Source: Anaerolinea sp.
GTDB lineage: Bacteria; Chloroflexota; Dehalococcoidia; Tepidiformales; Tepidiformaceae
Assembly (NCBI GenBank): GCA_013822275.1
Contig: PNKC01000002.1
Coordinates: 1 to 64,000, forward strand
Reading direction: 5' to 3'
DNA length: 64,000 nucleotides
In this document: positions 59,754 through 64,000 of the stretch, in pieces
Position numbering within the stretch: the first letter of the stretch is position 1
Layout: each line of letters starts with the position of its first letter
Made by a program: the position numbers and the translations under genes
Notes under the pieces: generated by a model
The model's database searches: none
Seen by the model: the letters and a program-made list of their open reading frames with translations, nothing else
Told to the model about the DNA's origin: nothing

Positions 59754-59755
59754 CA

Positions 59756-59782
59756 TAGGCGGTAGGCGGTAGGCGGTAGGCG
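59756..59782. repeat. Heptanucleotide tandem repeat TAGGCGG x4
   Basis: Three perfect and one near-complete TAGGCGG units just after the HxlR stop codon. Confidence 0.8.
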
Positions 59783-59796
59783 TGACAGGCAGAAAG

Positions 59797-59826
59797 CCCG
59801 GCGTCTATCGCCCGGCCGGGTTCCTT
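59797..59826 (+). terminator. Weak terminator-like hairpin after the HxlR gene
   Basis: CCCGGC/GCCGGG with a 12-nt loop and TTCCTT; low strength. Confidence 0.35.
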
Positions 59827-59870
59827 GGGCGGGTGGCAGCGCCCTCATCAGCACAGGAAGAGGAGGACCC

Positions 59871-60407
59871 GTGGCGAAGACTTTGCGTATCTCACACCCC
59901 GCCATCTCAGGCGCGAACGCGAGGGAAACGCTCCGCTTCTACACGGAGACGCTCGGGATGGAGCTGGTGTTGCGCCAGCCGAACCTGGACTATCCCTCCG
60001 AAGAGCACCTCTTCTTCCACGTTGGCGACGACAACTTCATCGCCTACTTCGTGCCCAAGGAAGGCGTGGACCCCGCGACTTACGAGCAGGCGCGCCCCGG
60101 CTCCGGCCACATGGACCACCTGGCGATCGACATCCGGATGGCGGATCTGGAGGCGTTTCAGGTGCGCCTGAAGGAAGCCGGCGTAACGGTGCAAGGGCCC
60201 GTGGACCGGGGTTACGAGCGGTCGATCTACTTCCCGGACCCGAACGGCGTGACAATCGAGTTGCTGGCCTGGATCACGGAGCCACCGGCCGGGATGAGCC
60301 AGGCGGCGATCATCCGGCGCGCGCAGCAGCTGCGGGAAGCCCGTGGCGCGGCGTTCATTGAAGACGATGACGTGCGTGCCGCGATTGGGGAGCTTCGCAA
60401 AGGTTAG
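59871..60407 (+). CDS. VOC-family protein with C-terminal extension
   Basis: 178 residues: HPAISGANARETLRFYTETLGMELVLRQPN begins the VOC domain, HLFFHVGDDNFIAYF, GSGHMDHLAIDIR and YFPDPNGVTIELLAW supply the putative metal ligands. About 45 extra residues follow (VEDDD-like tail). GTG start with GGAGGA upstream. It overlaps the PhnE-like gene end by 4 bp tail to tail. Confidence 0.82.
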   Translation: MAKTLRISHPAISGANARETLRFYTETLGMELVLRQPNLDYPSEEHLFFHVGDDNFIAYFVPKEGVDPATYEQARPGSGHMDHLAIDIRMADLEAFQVRLKEAGVTVQGPVDRGYERSIYFPDPNGVTIELLAWITEPPAGMSQAAIIRRAQQLREARGAAFIEDDDVRAAIGELRKG

Positions 60408-61165
60408 CGGAGCGCCGCGCGGACGAAGGAACTCGCCCTGTCGATGACGAGCACGGCGGCGAGGGTGACGAGCACGGCCATCAGCAGGCTCTGGTATTCG
60501 AGCGTCTGGACGTAGCCGAGGAGGTAGTAGCCGATGCCGCCCGCGCCGACGAAGCCCATGATCGAAGACGCGCGGACGTTGTATTCGAACATGAAGAGGA
60601 GCTGGGAGACGATGCCGTTCGAGGCTTCCGGGAGGACGGCGTGGCGGGCAAGCTGGAGGCGGCCGCAGCCGACACCACGGACCGCCTCCATCACTTCCGG
60701 GTCCGTGCCTTCGAACAGTTCGTAGAAGATCTTCCCCAGGTAGCCCACCGAGTAGAGGGCGACGCCGAGTGTGCCGGCGGCTGGTCCAAGGCCGACCATC
60801 ACCACGAAGACGATCGCCCAGAGGATTGCCGGGACTGTGCGGACGAAGGCGAGGAGGAGCTTGACCGGCAGGGTCACCCAGTAGGGGACGAGGCTGGCGC
60901 TGGCCAGGAGCGCCAGGGGGAGCGCGACCACGAAGCCCACCATGGTGCCCGCGAACGCGATCTGGATGGTTTCGATGAGCGCCCGGCTGACTTCCGGCAG
61001 CACGGAAGTGTCGGGCGGGACCATGTCCGCGAAGAAGATCCCGGCATTGTCGAGGCCCCGCTGGATCCGCGCGCCATCAAGCAGCCCGACATCGTTCAGG
61101 GCCACCAGGAGGAACGCCCCGAGGACCAGCGTGACGGCCAGGGGGACGTTGAGGCGGGCTTTCAC
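60404..61165 (-). CDS. phnE: Phosphonate-type ABC transporter permease
   Basis: 253 residues of the PhnE family with several membrane helices and the cytoplasmic loop EVMEAVRGVGCGRLQLARHAVLPEASNGIVSQLLFMFEYNVRASSIMGFVGAGGIGYYL, the EAA-like contact with the ATPase. The GTG start overlaps the PhnC stop (GTGA). Substrate range cannot be read from the sequence: phosphonate, phosphite or related oxyanion. Confidence 0.88.
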   Translation of the reverse strand: MKARLNVPLAVTLVLGAFLLVALNDVGLLDGARIQRGLDNAGIFFADMVPPDTSVLPEVSRALIETIQIAFAGTMVGFVVALPLALLASASLVPYWVTLPVKLLLAFVRTVPAILWAIVFVVMVGLGPAAGTLGVALYSVGYLGKIFYELFEGTDPEVMEAVRGVGCGRLQLARHAVLPEASNGIVSQLLFMFEYNVRASSIMGFVGAGGIGYYLLGYVQTLEYQSLLMAVLVTLAAVLVIDRASSFVRAALR

Positions 61166-61980
61166 GGCTTCATCATCGCCGCGAGTTCGCTCGTGCGGAC
61201 TTCGGAGGCGGGGCAGTCAAGCAGCTTCGTGCCGTCTCGGAGGACGACAACCCACTCAGCGAACCGCTCAACGACGTCCAACTCATGGGTCGTCATGACC
61301 ACGGTGACGCCGCTGTTCGCCACACCGCGGACGAGTTGCATGATCTCCATTGTGGTCGCCGGGTCCAACTGGGAGATGAATTCATCGGCCAGGAGGATGC
61401 GCGGGCGTTGGACGAGGGCCCGTGCGATGGCGACGCGCTGGCGTTCGCCGCCACTGAGCGAGCGGACCCTTTCCGCGGACTTGTGGCCGATCCCGAGGGT
61501 ATCGAGGGCCTGGCGGGCGTCGCGGACGGTTGCGGCGGGGAACAGGCCAAGCAAGCCGCGCCAGGAGGGGACCCGCCCGAGCGCGCCCATGAGGGCGTTT
61601 TCGAGCGTGGTCCGGCTGCGGACGAGCCCGAGCTGCTGCGGTATGTAGGCGATATCGGGCGAAAGGCGCCCGCGCGTGCCCCGGCGCCGTACGGGGCTGC
61701 CGAAGAGTCTCACCTCCCCGGACCGCGGCAGGAGGAGGCCCTTGATCAGCTTCAGAAGCGTAGTCTTACCGCTGCCGCTCGCGCCCAGGACCATGACGAG
61801 GCGGCCCGCCGGGACGGTCATGGAAAAGGAGTCGAGCACCCGCGGCGAGCCCCGGAAGCTAAACACCAGGTCCTTCAGTTCGACAGCCAGGACTTCGCCC
61901 ACCGCGCCGCCGGCGAACGGGGACGCCGGGTCGCTGGAGACGGCAAGGGCGCGCCCTTCCGCGGCCTCCGTGACGGCCAC
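61162..61980 (-). CDS. phnC: Phosphonate-type ABC transporter ATP-binding protein
   Basis: 272 residues. Walker A GASGSGKTTLLKLIKG, signature LSGGERQRVAIARALV, Walker B ILLADEFISQLD and the H-loop MTTHELDV. PhnC-type order with an N-terminal extension of about 35 residues. The GTG at 61980 shares one base with the phnD stop (TAGTG). Gene order is D-C-E on the minus strand; no C-P lyase genes follow. Confidence 0.9.
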   Translation of the reverse strand: MAVTEAAEGRALAVSSDPASPFAGGAVGEVLAVELKDLVFSFRGSPRVLDSFSMTVPAGRLVMVLGASGSGKTTLLKLIKGLLLPRSGEVRLFGSPVRRRGTRGRLSPDIAYIPQQLGLVRSRTTLENALMGALGRVPSWRGLLGLFPAATVRDARQALDTLGIGHKSAERVRSLSGGERQRVAIARALVQRPRILLADEFISQLDPATTMEIMQLVRGVANSGVTVVMTTHELDVVERFAEWVVVLRDGTKLLDCPASEVRTSELAAMMKP

Positions 61981-62969
61981 TACTGGAGGCGCTCGGTGAA
62001 CTTCGCCTGGGTCTTTTCCAGGTAGGCGTTCAGCGTCGCGAGGTGTTCGTTGGTGGTCGTCGGGATGAACGAAACGAAGATCCCGGAGATGAACTTGCGC
62101 ATCAACTCGCGGTATTCCGGCTTCCCCAGTTCCAGGAACGCGTCCTTCAGGCGGGCACGCGCCGGGTCTTCGAGTTGCTTTGCGAAGACGACGGCGTGCG
62201 AGGGGACCGGCCCCTGCTTTTCGATGACCGTGGTCCCTTCGAGGACTTCCCGGTAGAGCTTCTCGGCGACGTCTCCGGCGATGACCGAGACATCGACCTG
62301 GCCGGCCTTGAGGGCCTCCCATGACTGGGCGTAGCCGCCGGAGTAGATGACCTGGCCGAAGAACTTCGCGGGGTCGGCTTCCTTTCCATCGCTGGGTAGA
62401 TAGCCGAGCTCAACGAGGCGGGCGACCGGGGCGACATAGCCGGAGGTGGAGAGCTGGCTCGGCAGGCTGGCCTTCTTCCCGCGGAGCTGTTCGAGGCTGG
62501 TGTACGGGCTATCGCGCCGCACCACCCAGTAGGAGTAGTAGTACGGCGCCTCGGTCTTCTGGCCGTCGATGACAACTTCGCGGACTTCAGCGAGGACAAC
62601 TTCGGCGGAGGCGAGTTTCTGGGCGAGGGAGGCCGGCCAGGCGCTCATGAAGGCTGCCTGGGCGTGGCCGAAGCGGAGGGACTCGATCACCCCCGCGAAG
62701 CTGGTCGGGAAGACGAGATCGACGCTGCCGTTCACCCGCTCCGAGAGGAACTTCTCGATGTCCTTCGCGTCCGCGGTAAGCTTTTCCGGCGTGCTGGTTG
62801 GCTGGACGGCGATCGTGAGCTTGCCGATGGGCTGCGAGGATGCGCCCTCGGCCGAGGGTTTTTCGCCGTCACCGCCACAGGCGAGGGAGATTGGGAACGC
62901 GGCGGCGCCGAGGCCGGCGACGGCCATGCCCCCGAGGAAGCGCCGGCGGGAAGCCGTTCGGATGGACAT
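61980..62969 (-). CDS. phnD: Phosphonate/phosphite-type ABC binding lipoprotein
   Basis: 329 residues. The leader has a twin-arginine SRRRFLGG (7-14) and a lipobox SLAC with Cys31, so it is probably Tat-exported and lipidated. The mature domain has PhnD-type sequences (IAVQPTSTPEKLTADAKDIEKFLSERVNGSVDLVF, FMSAWPASLAQKL, VIYSGGYAQSWEALKAGQVDVSVIAGDVAEKLY). The ATG at 62969 has GAGGTG upstream. It heads the D-C-E operon. Confidence 0.9.
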   Translation of the reverse strand: MSIRTASRRRFLGGMAVAGLGAAAFPISLACGGDGEKPSAEGASSQPIGKLTIAVQPTSTPEKLTADAKDIEKFLSERVNGSVDLVFPTSFAGVIESLRFGHAQAAFMSAWPASLAQKLASAEVVLAEVREVVIDGQKTEAPYYYSYWVVRRDSPYTSLEQLRGKKASLPSQLSTSGYVAPVARLVELGYLPSDGKEADPAKFFGQVIYSGGYAQSWEALKAGQVDVSVIAGDVAEKLYREVLEGTTVIEKQGPVPSHAVVFAKQLEDPARARLKDAFLELGKPEYRELMRKFISGIFVSFIPTTTNEHLATLNAYLEKTQAKFTERLQ

Positions 62970-63189
62970 GTGGAACACCTCTGGGCCGGCCGATCTGGAA
63001 GGCAGGCCACCCATCATGAATTAGGTGCTACTAGCATAGGAGCTTAGGGCACACTAATGCAAGTGGAAAGCCTTGGCCCGAAACAGGACAGAGCCAGATT
63101 GTAATCCGGATGCGCCCGCCCTGCTCGGCCGGGCTCGGCCTGGCCCCGCCGAAGTGCCTGGCCTCCCTCCGGGGGCAGGGATTGCGTCG

Positions 63190-64000
63190 TTACGCCGGCT
63201 TGATCGAGCGCGCGAGGATGACCGGCAGGCGCGACTGCGCAACGACCCCGAGGGCGGTGCTGCCGCCAAAGAGGTGGTAGGCGGCGCTATGGCCGTGGGT
63301 CGCCATCGCGATGGCGGAGGCGCCGAGTTCCTGGGCCACGGCGACGACGGCTGGCGCGGCGCCGCTCACGAGCGCCATCTCGCGGACCTCCTCCGTCACC
63401 CGCGCGGCGGCGGGAAGGCCCTGGCGGAAGGCCCGGAGCTGCGCTGCACAGTCCGCGGCGCTGTGCTCCGCGGTGCCGGGCCAGCAGAGCCTCAGGAGGG
63501 TCACATCCACGGCTGCGCTCTCGAGGATTGGGCCGAGCGCGCGGACGATGGCGAGTGAGGCTGGCGAACCGTCCGTAGTCGCCACGATGCGGTAGCCGTC
63601 GCCCTTCGCCGGCGGTTGGATGGCCGGGCCGGTGACCATGACCGGCAGGAGCGTGTGGCCAACGAGCCCCATGGCGACGCTGCCCACGAGCGCGTGGCGC
63701 AGCGCGCCTGTACCGCGAGAGTCCATCGCGATGAGCGTGGCGCCCTCGCTGGTGGCGACGCGGAGGATGGTGTCCCAGATGTCTTCGCCGTGCGCTTTTG
63801 TCACGACGAGGGCGTCGCCGCTGATGCCGGAAGCCGCCAACCTCCCGGCCAGGTCCCGCTGCCATTTCACGGTGGTCTTCTCAACGGCTTCGTCCACATG
63901 GAGCGCCAACTGGCTGCCCACGTCGAGGAGGGGGTCGAGGACGCGGAGGAGGGCAAGCTGCGAGCCCGTTGCCCGCGCAAAGGCCGCAGCGTGGGGGATC
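63190..64000 (-). CDS. Universal stress protein with two USP domains (cut by window end)
   Basis: Open to the window edge; the part seen begins ...PHAAAFARATGSQLALLRVLDP, the middle of a USP domain, so the true start is outside. Each domain has the nucleotide-binding end G-x2-G-x9-G(S/T): SRGTGALRHALVGSVAMGLVGH in the first and THGHSAAYHLFGGSTALGVVAQ in the second. The second domain starts around YRIVATTDGSPASLAIV. USPs bind ATP and aid survival in stress. A GTG at 63921 exists but is internal to the fold. Confidence 0.88.
   Translation of the reverse strand, partial: IPHAAAFARATGSQLALLRVLDPLLDVGSQLALHVDEAVEKTTVKWQRDLAGRLAASGISGDALVVTKAHGEDIWDTILRVATSEGATLIAMDSRGTGALRHALVGSVAMGLVGHTLLPVMVTGPAIQPPAKGDGYRIVATTDGSPASLAIVRALGPILESAAVDVTLLRLCWPGTAEHSAADCAAQLRAFRQGLPAAARVTEEVREMALVSGAAPAVVAVAQELGASAIAMATHGHSAAYHLFGGSTALGVVAQSRLPVILARSIKPA

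Noticed and set aside
63922-64000. Treating 63921 as the start of the stress protein
   Set aside because: The frame continues upstream to the window end and encodes the beginning of a USP domain there, so the gene is truncated by the window.

Overview
This is a GC-rich (roughly 65 %) bacterial chromosome segment with genes packed on both strands. No rRNA, tRNA, phage, transposase or CRISPR locus was recognised. The mix of two F420-type luciferase-like oxidoreductases, acyl-CoA enzymes, many VOC and alpha/beta-hydrolase proteins, Thr/Pro-rich surface proteins, many GTG/TTG starts and 4-bp stop/start overlaps fits a Chloroflexota (Dehalococcoidia-like) genome. That assignment is an inference.

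Layout. 1-3.5 kb (minus): tatA, then a surface-protein cassette of a Ser/His (SipW-type, S26B) signal peptidase, two paralogous small secreted proteins with matching leaders and a Thr-rich anchored protein, behind a good promoter and a long structured leader. 3.5-13.2 kb: XdhC fragment, purF, radical SAM/SPASM protein, a GxxExxY gene enclosed by perfect 19-bp inverted repeats, acyl-CoA dehydrogenase, CCA-type nucleotidyltransferase, HAD phosphatase, rimO and a RodZ-like HTH/PASTA membrane protein. 13.3-21.2 kb: small metabolic genes (PEP-mutase family lyase, SnoaL, SRPBCC, VOC, hydrolase, acyl-CoA ligase), HicA/HicB modules and an acyl-CoA carboxylase beta subunit. 21.4-24.1 kb: an 880-residue Calx-beta/IPT surface protein followed by three tandem 166-bp repeats. 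24.6-31.7 kb: APH/P-loop kinase fusion, DUF503, prmA-dnaJ, DinB, lipid kinase and a double VOC protein. 32-38.3 kb: MoxR-DUF58-VWA operon, a TadG-like VWA protein and a matrixin protease. 38.4-50 kb: radC, GGDEF cyclase and a run of catabolic redox enzymes and hydrolases, with one two-repeat exported protein cut by an in-frame amber codon. 50-64 kb: YefM/YoeB, a clear c-di-AMP (ydaO/yuaA) riboswitch in front of a 60-residue zinc-ribbon protein, PadR, M19 dipeptidase, a toroid-like protein, chromate transporter, yceI under a probable HxlR operator, a phosphonate-type ABC transporter and a universal stress protein cut by the window end.

Intergenic DNA is unusual. A fold-back repeat whose arms read GAGGACACGAAGG...CCTTYGTGTCCTC occurs at more than a dozen places; a second palindromic family occurs twice; and heptanucleotide tandem repeats of unrelated sequence but constant 7-bp period occur at ten or so places. 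The GxxExxY gene lies between two arms of the first family, so the short copies may be its non-autonomous relatives.
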